A stretch of 20,694 nucleotides of DNA, taken from assembly GCA_005799475.1 (NCBI GenBank), contig SYGQ01000017.1:1-20694 (forward strand), read 5' to 3'. This DNA is from Planctomycetia bacterium. GTDB lineage: Bacteria > Planctomycetota > Phycisphaerae > Phycisphaerales > SM1A02. The position numbers and the translations under genes were made by a program. The number at the start of each line of letters is the position of its first letter. Positions within the stretch are counted from its first letter, which is position 1. Positions 13,900-20,694 of the stretch are shown here, one piece after another. The notes beneath the pieces are model-generated. The model searched no databases. It had not been told where the DNA came from and saw only the letters and a list, made by a program, of their open reading frames with translations.

Positions 13900-14562
13900 T
13901 CACCGCTGCTCGACGACGCGGTTCGAGAGCGTGCCGACGCCGGGGATCTCGATGTCGACGCGGTCGCCGTCCTTTAGATAGGTCGGCGGTGTTCGCGCGT
14001 GGCCAACGCCCGAGGGCGATCCCGTCAGCAACACCGTCCCCTTGAGGAGCGTCATGCCCCGGCTCAGATCGCTGATGAGCCTTGCCACGCTGAAGAGCAT
14101 CTGCGAGGTCGACGCATCTTGGCGCAATTCGCCATTGATCCGCGTGCGAATCGTGAGTGACTGCGGGTCGGGCACGGCCGTCGCAGGCACCATGGCACTC
14201 AGCGGGCAGAACGTGTCGAAACTCTTGCCTCGGCTGAACTGCCCCCCCGCTCCCTCCTTCTGCCACCAACGCGCGCTGACATCATTGGCGACGGCGTAGC
14301 CGATCACGAACTCGAGGGCCAAAGCTTCGGGAACATCGCGCGCATCACGGCCGAGGATCACGGCGAGTTCCCCCTCGTAGTCCACTTGCGGACCGCCCTC
14401 TGCGCAAATGGCTGGAATCACGATGTCCGCGCCCGACGCGACCGCACTCGCGGGATTCTTGAAGAACACCACCGGCCTGGTCGGCGCCTTCCCGCCCATC
14501 TCGGCAGCATGATCGGCGTAGTTTCGGCCGATGCCAATGATCGCTGGGGGAAACGGCCGCAT
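13900..14562 (-). CDS. Fumarylacetoacetate hydrolase family protein
   Basis: A 220-residue enzyme of the FAH superfamily (acylpyruvate hydrolase, 2-hydroxyhepta-2,4-diene-1,7-dioate isomerase type). It has the GIGRNYADHAAEMG N-terminal motif (His18 a likely catalytic residue), metal ligands E63 and E65 in DYEGELAVILGRDARDV, and D94 in GYAVANDVSARWWQ. GKSFDTFCPLSA and the C-terminal TGSPSGVGHAR follow. It is soluble, metal-dependent and cleaves or isomerises C-C bonds of oxo-acids; the substrate is not readable. The ATG at 14562 is used; a GTG at 14568 overlapping the previous stop is an alternative two codons longer. Its relation to the transport-type genes upstream is unclear, and it may be an operon passenger. 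Confidence 0.88.
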   Translation of the reverse strand: MRPFPPAIIGIGRNYADHAAEMGGKAPTRPVVFFKNPASAVASGADIVIPAICAEGGPQVDYEGELAVILGRDARDVPEALALEFVIGYAVANDVSARWWQKEGAGGQFSRGKSFDTFCPLSAMVPATAVPDPQSLTIRTRINGELRQDASTSQMLFSVARLISDLSRGMTLLKGTVLLTGSPSGVGHARTPPTYLKDGDRVDIEIPGVGTLSNRVVEQR

Positions 14563-14564
14563 GG

Positions 14565-16520
14565 TCACTTGATCTCGGCGGTCGAGCGCTTTGATGCGTC
14601 GGTCTCCGCCTGCCGAGCCGCAGCTTCCGCCGCGCGCGCCTGACGAAATGCTTCCATGTCGGGGGGCTCCGGACAGACCTGCGCGAATGGGGCGACCTGC
14701 GACATGGGGTTGGCGATGAACTCGGCTTCGAGCGAGTCCTTCACAAGGTCATAGACGATTCGCCGCTCCGGCTCACTCGCGCGGTTGTACATGGTGAGGC
14801 GGTCGAGCAGTGGCTGCGATTGGTCCGTGAGCACACTCGCGAAGACATCTTGCACACTGTTCTTGAGGCTCCCGAGGAGTTCTGCCATCCGTCGCTCGCC
14901 GAACTTGTTGACGAAGTCTGTGTAGCGGTTTCCCTGAAAGTAGGTCGTGAGGTCGCGCGCGAACTCGATCGCCTGCTTGAGCACTTGGGGCCGGTCGAGA
15001 AGGAGCCCCTCACGGAAACCGCGCGCGAGCGCCGCGTAGACATCGCTGCGCGCGACATCAGGCGAGCCCTCGTACTCGCCATAGGTGACATTGTGGACGA
15101 AGGTTTCCAATGGCGCTTCATACTTGTTGTTTGGAATGAGCCCCCCTCGGCCGAAGAGTTGGTCCAGTTTGGTGAGAATCGCCTGCGCCCCCTCGTAGTC
15201 GCCCGTCCGGTAGAGCTCGCGCACGGCCTGTGACATGTAGTTCTGATAGAAGTCACAGAACGAATCGCCGCCGCCACCACGAGTCCCGAAGTGCTTCCGG
15301 TAGAGCTCCCCGAAGTACCGATCCACCGCCTTGATCCACCGCGGATCGTTCAGGCGACCGGGGTTGTCATTGCTAAAGGGATCAAACTGCATGAGCCCCG
15401 TCCGTGAGAGGGCCTGCATCGCTTGAATGTTGATGCGGTCGTTATTGAGAACCTTGTAGATGTCCTCGACATTGTTGGATCGTTTGGCCGCCGTGGTGGC
15501 TCCCTTGCGGGCCCAGTAGAACGCGTGCGACTGCGGGTGTCTCCAGTCGAACGGCCCAAACTCCTGCGTGAACTCCCACATGAGCGCAGGCTCCATGTTG
15601 TAGGCCTCGCGCAGGACTTTCTTTCGGAGGAACGGAAGGAACGCGCTCAGCGCCGCGCGGCTCTCGGGCGGCTTGAGCGCCGCGTCGAAGGCCGCGTAGA
15701 TCGGATCGTTTCGAAGGAACCCCTCGTCGAGGCGCAAGAGCTTCGCGTATCGGCTTGTCTGCACGGCCTCCCAACGGCCGAGGTGCGACAAAAACTCCCG
15801 GTCGAGCCGAAACTGAAACCGCTTGTCAAAGCCAGAGAGGCCAGACGACAGTGCCTCAACGAGCGCCTTGACTTCAGGGTGTTTGACTTCGAGCTCTTCG
15901 AGCGTCTCAGGAGCATCCTTGATCGTCCCGATCCAAGCGAGGCGTTCCGCGTGTGTCCCCGGCGGCACGCCGAGGAGGTACTGCCACTCGCGGGCGAACT
16001 CGCGCTTGTAGAACAGGTGGGCGTCGTCGGCCACGCCATCAACCTTGTGAGCAAGCCAGAATGCCAACTCCTTGTGGAGCGGGAGGTCGTTCGGGTTGTA
16101 GCGCAGTCCCTCGTCGCGAACAAGGTCGATGCCGGCACGCACCCACTCCCAGCGCTCGGCCGGCGTGTCGGTGAGAACCGAGATGTTGTAGGCCATGTTG
16201 TGGCCCTGAAATCCCCAGACCTCGCCGAACCGCGGCTGAAGCTTCGTGATGAGGCGCGCGTCGGCCATCGCCTCATAGAACAGCCCCTTTTCTTTCTGGA
16301 TCCCAGCCTTGAGCCAGAGATAGTCCACGATGATTCCCCGGAGCGCGCCGATGGCTGTGCCCACCGCGACGATGGGCGGCGCACCCTCAAGCGACACATC
16401 GGTGTAGCGCAGCGACTTCTCGTCGCTGATGCGCATGATCGACGGCAGAAGCGATGCCCCAGCGACCACGGCGATCGCGGCGACAACGACGCACAGGACT
16501 TGGACGAGTCGGTCTCGCAT
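14565..16520 (-). CDS. Membrane-anchored protein of unknown function encoded after the ABC permease
   Basis: A 651-residue protein I do not recognise by family. It has an N-terminal membrane helix (about 5-24, VLCVVVAAIAVVAGASLLP) and a second hydrophobic stretch at about 47-65 with GTAIGALRGIIVDYLWL. A large, mostly helical, presumably extracytoplasmic part follows. Residues about 70-165 have TPR-like features (ARLITKLQPRFGEVWGFQGHNMAYNI, LRYNPNDLPLHKELAFWLAHK). The C-terminus is Ala/Gln/Arg-rich and likely a helix (QARAAEAAARQAETDASKR). The start at 16520 comes one nucleotide after the ABC permease stop, so the two are translationally coupled; the frame extending to 16679 is antisense-free but inside the permease gene. 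It is probably a partner or substrate-handling subunit of the ABC system. That is inferred from context only. Confidence 0.75.
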   Translation of the reverse strand: MRDRLVQVLCVVVAAIAVVAGASLLPSIMRISDEKSLRYTDVSLEGAPPIVAVGTAIGALRGIIVDYLWLKAGIQKEKGLFYEAMADARLITKLQPRFGEVWGFQGHNMAYNISVLTDTPAERWEWVRAGIDLVRDEGLRYNPNDLPLHKELAFWLAHKVDGVADDAHLFYKREFAREWQYLLGVPPGTHAERLAWIGTIKDAPETLEELEVKHPEVKALVEALSSGLSGFDKRFQFRLDREFLSHLGRWEAVQTSRYAKLLRLDEGFLRNDPIYAAFDAALKPPESRAALSAFLPFLRKKVLREAYNMEPALMWEFTQEFGPFDWRHPQSHAFYWARKGATTAAKRSNNVEDIYKVLNNDRINIQAMQALSRTGLMQFDPFSNDNPGRLNDPRWIKAVDRYFGELYRKHFGTRGGGGDSFCDFYQNYMSQAVRELYRTGDYEGAQAILTKLDQLFGRGGLIPNNKYEAPLETFVHNVTYGEYEGSPDVARSDVYAALARGFREGLLLDRPQVLKQAIEFARDLTTYFQGNRYTDFVNKFGERRMAELLGSLKNSVQDVFASVLTDQSQPLLDRLTMYNRASEPERRIVYDLVKDSLEAEFIANPMSQVAPFAQVCPEPPDMEAFRQARAAEAAARQAETDASKRSTAEIK

Positions 16521-16521
16521 C

Positions 16522-18555
16522 TCACCCGTTGCCGCTGTAAATGGCAATCTCCTTTCGCTTGAAGGCGAGGAAGCCGACCGACAGTGCCACGGCACTCCAG
16601 GCCAGACCGACCTTCCACAGTGTGGTGACGACATCGGTCCATGGGATGACCTGGCCATCGACGAGGTCGGTGGTCGCACCCGACTGCGAGAACGGCGCGA
16701 ACGCCCAGCGCACGGTCTCGGCGATCGCCTTCACCGCGTGTTGGAAGGCGCGTGTCATCCAGTCGGATTCGTCGCGGATGTAGTAGTTCTTCAGTGCCAT
16801 ACCGAGGAACGGAGAGAGTGACCCGGACATGACGATGGTGAAGGCGAGGAGGACCGCCACCGGGAACGAAAGGACGCTCCCGGCCGCGACCCCGAGCGCC
16901 GCGATGAATGCCAACTTCGACCAGTCCACCAGCATGGCGCGCAGAAAATTGGCTTCGAAACTCCCGACACGGTGGAGTACTTCAAATCCGTCACGGTCGA
17001 AGTTCATCGACCACGCCGAGGGATAGAACTGGAGGTCGTTCGTGAGCCCGCCATTGACCACTTCGACCGACAGCGTCCCGTCTTCAGCGATCGCGGCCGC
17101 CGGGATCGGGAAGACATTTCGCTGGACCGGCACATAGTTCACCATTGCCGGCGGCGTGTTGCCGAAGACGAACAGCACGGGGAACTGTTCGTGGGAATCA
17201 TCGCGGCCGATGTGAAACTTGTAGCGCAGTACTGGGTCGGAGCCCGCCTCACGCGCGGCGGCGAGTCCGTGAAACACGAAGGTGCGCGACTTGCCAGCGT
17301 CGATGGTGCGCTGCTGCATGTCGAACTCTTTGACTCGATCGGCCGCGATGTCACGGCGGACCTCCGCCTCAGAGCGTCGCCCCTCCGCAATGTCAGCGCG
17401 AAGAACCGAGTCCTGTTCGAGCGCACGATTGACGATGTCCTGCAGCAGCACCGAGTCCATCGGCGGGTAGGCCGGAATCGCGATCTCACGCGCGACGAGA
17501 ACTTGGTCGTGCAGCGCGGCTGCATCGGCAATGTCGGCCGCAGGTCTCGTCCGAAGGAGCTCGGTCTGCACGAAGACCGCCGCGCCGCCAACCGTCAAGA
17601 TGATGCCGTTCAGGATGACGAGCCCAACGAACTTGCCCATGAGGTACTGCAGTCGCGAGAGCGGCTTCGTGAGGATTGTCCAGACCTGCCGGTCGCGGAT
17701 CTCGAACGAGACTGTGGCACAAGAGAGGAACAGCGTCAAACACGCAGCGAACACGAAGACGAGGGTCGTTCCCTTCGACAGGTAGGTCTGGACCTGATAG
17801 CGGAGCGGCTCGCGGGCGTCGATGCCCAGCGGGATGAGCGGCAGCACGACGAGGAGCGCTCCGATGAACCCGATCGAGATGCGCTGCCGGAGTCCTTCGA
17901 GCATGAAGGCGTGCGCGACCGACACGGTTGGGGTCGGTGCCGCGAGGAGACGCAGAGCGAGGCGCGAAAGCAAGAGGAACGCGAACGAGAGTGCCCCGAT
18001 GCCGCCGATGGCGATGGTGAAATCCAGCGAGCCCGCGAGCCAGGTCGGCAGCATGAGCAGGAGGCACGCCACAAGAATCGCAACCATTGGGACAAACAGC
18101 CCAAGCCAGACCGCAATCATCCCGAGAGCGACGAGTGCAAGGGCACCACCGGTCACGAGCCACGGTTTCTCGACGATGGAGGTCGGGGCCCACGACGGGG
18201 CCTCGGTGGCGCCGATCACCGCCGCGACCGCGCGAGACTGGGGGAGCCGGCCCTGCTCGTCGAAGAATTGCGGTGCCATCGCCTTGATCCGTGGAGATCC
18301 CACGGCGCGCGAGCCAATCGTCACCGTGCCCTTCTCGAGGAGTTCCTGTGCGACTGGGGTGCGCTCGAGCGCATTGGCGCCTTGCAGGGCAACATCGATC
18401 CGTTCGCACAGCGCCGCGTGGCGAAACGACGAGAGCGCCAAGGGCGTCGTCACTGCGGCGACGGCGAAGAGCACCGTGCACGCGAGCATGATGCGCGCGC
18501 GAGGCGACGACTCCCATGCCGCGAATCTCTCGCGCACGCGAGACAGTCGACTCAC
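16522..18555 (-). CDS. ABC-2 type permease, large, with an extended extracytoplasmic domain
   Basis: A 677-residue membrane protein. It starts with GTG in a GTGA overlap with the ATPase gene. An N-terminal helix at about 23-45 is followed by a helix cluster at about 128-205 (PWLVTGGALALVALGMIAVW, VAILVACLLLMLP, IGALSFAFLLLSRLAL). Further helices come at about 225-245 and 262-325, with EIRDRQVWTILTKPLSRLQYLMGKF, the coupling-type cytosolic element of ABC-2/NosY-like exporters. A long hydrophilic region at about 330-525, with Glu/Arg-rich segments, probably faces outward. It is followed by C-terminal helices (LAFIAALGVAAGSVLSFPVAVLLAFTIVMSGS and a last one at VGLAWSAVALSVGFLAF). The C-terminus ends KRKEIAIYSGNG. 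The substrate is unknown; gliding-type (GldF/G), NosY-like or envelope export roles are all possible. Confidence 0.85.
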   Translation of the reverse strand: MSRLSRVRERFAAWESSPRARIMLACTVLFAVAAVTTPLALSSFRHAALCERIDVALQGANALERTPVAQELLEKGTVTIGSRAVGSPRIKAMAPQFFDEQGRLPQSRAVAAVIGATEAPSWAPTSIVEKPWLVTGGALALVALGMIAVWLGLFVPMVAILVACLLLMLPTWLAGSLDFTIAIGGIGALSFAFLLLSRLALRLLAAPTPTVSVAHAFMLEGLRQRISIGFIGALLVVLPLIPLGIDAREPLRYQVQTYLSKGTTLVFVFAACLTLFLSCATVSFEIRDRQVWTILTKPLSRLQYLMGKFVGLVILNGIILTVGGAAVFVQTELLRTRPAADIADAAALHDQVLVAREIAIPAYPPMDSVLLQDIVNRALEQDSVLRADIAEGRRSEAEVRRDIAADRVKEFDMQQRTIDAGKSRTFVFHGLAAAREAGSDPVLRYKFHIGRDDSHEQFPVLFVFGNTPPAMVNYVPVQRNVFPIPAAAIAEDGTLSVEVVNGGLTNDLQFYPSAWSMNFDRDGFEVLHRVGSFEANFLRAMLVDWSKLAFIAALGVAAGSVLSFPVAVLLAFTIVMSGSLSPFLGMALKNYYIRDESDWMTRAFQHAVKAIAETVRWAFAPFSQSGATTDLVDGQVIPWTDVVTTLWKVGLAWSAVALSVGFLAFKRKEIAIYSGNG

Positions 18556-19772
18556 GATGCGCGCTCCGATCCCTTCCCGCCGTCACCCAGAAGGTCATCG
18601 ATCACAGATGTGTCGACGCCACCGGCGGGTGTCTCGGGCGCCTTCGCCGGAGGCGTGACGGGGCGCATCGGCGTGTTCGGCGCGACCAACGAATCGACAA
18701 CATTGGGTTCGGCCTTCGCGGGGACCGTCGTCGGTCGAACCGTTGAGGTCGCCGCTTTCGGCTCGGGGGCGCGTTCGAGCTCAGCGATCACGCGCGTTTC
18801 GGGCGAGTCAGCTGCGGCGTCCCGTTCACCCATGAGGAATGCCGCCGTCTTCCCGCCGTGCGAGGCGCCGCTCGTTGCCGATCGCTCCTGCCGCGCACGC
18901 TCCACGATCTGCATGAAGAGGTCTTCGAGTCGCTGGCGCGGCGCCTCCACGCTCTCGATCGCGACCCCCTCTTCCCGTGCGATCAACTGATCAACTTTCG
19001 TGATGGTCTCGCTCCTGAGCCGCGGCGTTCGAATGGTCGTTCGGTTCGTGTCGGTCAGCAGCTCTTGGGTCGTGCCCTCGGCGCGAATCTTGCCGCCGTA
19101 GAGCACCACCATCCGGTCGCAGACATCTTCGACATCGGCAAGGAGGTGCGAAGAGAGGAGAATCGTCTTCCCACGGCGACCGAGGTCGAGGAGGAGATCC
19201 TTCACTTGACGCGTTCCGATGGGGTCGAGCCCTGAGGTCGGCTCGTCGAGGATCAGGAACTCTGGATCGTTGATCAACGCCTGCGCGAGGCCGAGCCGTC
19301 GCGCCATGCCCTTGGAGAACTCGCCCGCGACTCGATGTGCGGCTCCCTCGAGCCCAACCATCTCGAGGAGTTCGTCCGTGCGGCGCTGTCGCATCGCACG
19401 CGGCATGCCGAAGAGCCGTCCGTAGTAATCGAGCGTCTCGCGCGGTGTGAGGAATCGGTACAGGTACGACTCCTCGGGCAGGTACCCGATCCGCGCCTTG
19501 AGTGCGACATCGCTCGGATCTCGCCCGAAGACGAGGAGCCGACCGCGCGACGGCCGCAACAGGCCAAGGATCATCTTGATCGTCGTGGACTTTCCGGAGC
19601 CGTTGGGGCCAAGCAGCCCGAAGATTTCGTGCGGGCGAATCTCAAACGAGATCCCGTCCACGGCGCGAGCCTTGGCACGGAGCCAGAAGTCGCCGAAGGT
19701 CTTGATGAGTCCGGTCGCCTCGACCAGAGGAGGACCGACCTGTTCCTGTTCGCCCCGCCTCACGCTCTGCAC
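18552..19772 (-). CDS. ABC transporter ATP-binding protein with a Pro/Ala-rich C-terminal extension
   Basis: A 406-residue ATPase. Walker A is GPNGSGKST (55-63). The Q-loop region is YLPEE (98-102, Glu as in many ABC-2 ATPases). The signature is EFSKGMARR (151-159), a common variant of LSGGQ; Walker B is FLILDE (172-177) with DEPTSGLDP, and the H-loop is His209 in LLSSHLL. An alpha/beta domain follows to about 296 with RQRLEDLFMQIV. Residues about 297-406 are low-complexity Ala/Pro/Thr/Val, unusual for this family, ending in the acidic VDTSVIDDLLGDGG. The start is GTG at 19772, directly after the previous stop; a second GTG at 19763 is possible. It couples to the next gene by a GTGA overlap and should energise that permease. 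Confidence 0.9.
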   Translation of the reverse strand: MQSVRRGEQEQVGPPLVEATGLIKTFGDFWLRAKARAVDGISFEIRPHEIFGLLGPNGSGKSTTIKMILGLLRPSRGRLLVFGRDPSDVALKARIGYLPEESYLYRFLTPRETLDYYGRLFGMPRAMRQRRTDELLEMVGLEGAAHRVAGEFSKGMARRLGLAQALINDPEFLILDEPTSGLDPIGTRQVKDLLLDLGRRGKTILLSSHLLADVEDVCDRMVVLYGGKIRAEGTTQELLTDTNRTTIRTPRLRSETITKVDQLIAREEGVAIESVEAPRQRLEDLFMQIVERARQERSATSGASHGGKTAAFLMGERDAAADSPETRVIAELERAPEPKAATSTVRPTTVPAKAEPNVVDSLVAPNTPMRPVTPPAKAPETPAGGVDTSVIDDLLGDGGKGSERAS

Positions 19773-20694
19773 CTACTCACGACCAAATCCCTTCTCCCCA
19801 GAGGCATCGAGCCGCCGCCCAGCCTTGTCGATCATGATGGTGCGGCTCCCGAGATTGAATGATGGGTTGTTGATACCAATCATCTCGGCGTCGCGCTTCT
19901 TGCGCGCGATCTCGGCGTCCCGTCGAGCCTGCATGACCTGGGGTGAGCTCTTGATCTGAACCGCGTACTTGCCCATTCCCGGCGGCACCGAGAACACTTC
20001 CGCCTCCTTCTGGCTTACGACCTCGCGCACCGCATCGAGCCAAAGTTTCTGCACGAGCTGCCTCGGGTTCTCGCGATAGCTGGCCGAGAGGCTCTCGATG
20101 CGCTGCGCTTCTTTGCCAAGCGTCGACTCAAGCGCCGACTGATAGGCCTTTGCGCGTGCGATGATCATGGACGCGTTGCCGCCGATGTCAGGCTGCTCAA
20201 ACCGCTGGCCGATCTTCGCGAGGAGGCCATCGGCGCCGACTTGGTCGCCTGACGTGAGTAGCTGCTCGTACTCGGCAATCATTGACAACACGGCGGCGAA
20301 GTTCGGCCCCGCCGCCCCAACGAGCTTCGAGTTGGCATCTTGACGCGCCCTCTCTATCGCGGTCTTCGCATCTTCCCGCGCCGTCTGTACGCGGCGCAGC
20401 GCGTTGCGGACCGACAGCGGTGAAGTGCGCTCGGGAATGGTGACCGACACCACCTGGATGCCCAACCGCAGCCGGTCAGCGGACTCCTGCAGCGCCAGCC
20501 GAATGTCCGCCTCAGGCGTGTCGCGCTGTTCGAGAAGATCGGCGAGTGTGTACTGGGCGACAACTTGCACGACGGCGTGCCGGAGCACCGCGCGCATCAT
20601 CGCGTCGATCCGCTCCGGGCTCGACCGCGAGAGGAGCGCGACCGGGTCCGCGACGGTGTACTCGGCCGTCACTCTCAAGTGCGCGAGATCGCCG
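19773..20694 (-). CDS. SPFH/Band 7 domain protein, HflK-like, 5' end outside the window
   Basis: At least 306 residues are visible; the frame runs off the window end, so the N-terminus (probably a membrane helix) is missing. The visible part starts inside the SPFH domain: LRVTAEYTVADPVALL, then the helix with AVLRHAVVQVVAQYTLADLL, then RLRLGIQVVSVTIPERTSP, patterns typical of HflK. A long helical, probably coiled-coil segment (about 100-235, VQTAREDAKTAIERARQDANSK) ends in a short tail with RKKRDAEMIG. SPFH proteins oligomerise in membranes and, as HflKC, regulate the FtsH protease. No HflC gene is seen, though it could lie outside. It immediately precedes the ABC ATPase gene and stops next to its start. 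Confidence 0.82.
   Translation of the reverse strand, partial: GDLAHLRVTAEYTVADPVALLSRSSPERIDAMMRAVLRHAVVQVVAQYTLADLLEQRDTPEADIRLALQESADRLRLGIQVVSVTIPERTSPLSVRNALRRVQTAREDAKTAIERARQDANSKLVGAAGPNFAAVLSMIAEYEQLLTSGDQVGADGLLAKIGQRFEQPDIGGNASMIIARAKAYQSALESTLGKEAQRIESLSASYRENPRQLVQKLWLDAVREVVSQKEAEVFSVPPGMGKYAVQIKSSPQVMQARRDAEIARKKRDAEMIGINNPSFNLGSRTIMIDKAGRRLDASGEKGFGRE

Noticed and set aside
15423..16562. Plus-strand open frame of 379 codons
   Set aside because: It lies antisense to the 651-residue membrane protein, with Arg/Glu/Val composition typical of shadow frames and no recognisable motif.
16972..18990. Long plus-strand open frame of 672 codons
   Set aside because: It is antisense to the ABC permease and ATPase, rich in Arg and Glu as GC-rich shadow frames are, and has no domain. 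The opposite strand carries clear motifs.
1..20694. CRISPR arrays, insertion sequences, integrase or phage genes
   Set aside because: I saw no regularly spaced direct repeats, transposase or integrase motifs, or terminal inverted repeats. The content is housekeeping and envelope genes with even composition.

Overview
This window is a gene-dense, GC-rich bacterial chromosome segment with almost no non-coding DNA. The longest gap between genes is about 160 bp, so no stretch over 300 bp lacks a gene. Several traits suggest a Planctomycetota bacterium, probably of the Phycisphaerae type. These are a secreted protein ending in a dockerin-like duplicated EF-hand, preceded by Cys-rich repeats and an NGNG-type calcium motif; an RnpA gene unlinked to rpmH; and a full MoxR/DUF58/VWA/BatD cluster. 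The taxonomic call is an inference from gene content only.

Positions 1-968 (+) hold the 3' end of sucC and, 2 nt later, a HAD-family phosphatase. Positions 997-2268 (-) hold a small, very basic unrecognised protein and a beta-hydroxyacid dehydrogenase. Positions 2355-11174 (+) form an eight-gene, Bat-type (BatA-E) cluster: MoxR AAA+ ATPase, DUF58 protein, a BatD-like/DUF4381-like membrane protein, two VWA membrane proteins (BatA and BatB type), a Gln-rich TPR protein (BatC type), BatD, and a TPR-SH3 protein (BatE type). Most neighbouring genes overlap by an ATGA or lie within 15 nt, so one transcript is likely. The expected picture from family knowledge is a cytoplasmic MoxR chaperone acting on envelope-anchored VWA proteins scaffolded by TPR and BatD partners; the substrate is unknown.

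Positions 11179-11266 (-) are tRNA-Ser(CGA), placed 4 nt from the end of the BatE gene and served by a good promoter that lies partly inside the 3' end of the next gene. Positions 11295-12827 (-) encode the secreted dockerin-type protein. Positions 12989-13222 (-) encode RNA polymerase omega (rpoZ), with a plausible promoter and an intrinsic terminator. Positions 13303-13716 (+) encode RNase P protein (rnpA, TTG start).

Positions 13664-20694 (-) form one tightly packed set, transcribed in this order: SPFH/HflK-like protein (cut by the window end), ABC ATPase, large ABC-2 permease, a 651-residue membrane-anchored protein, a fumarylacetoacetate-hydrolase family enzyme, and YidD. YidD runs tail-to-tail into rnpA with a 53-bp overlap. 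The genes rnpA and yidD are usually side by side on one strand, so this is a rearranged version of a classic neighbourhood. The two most interesting points are this antisense overlap and the uncharacterised SPFH-ABC-permease-651aa module.
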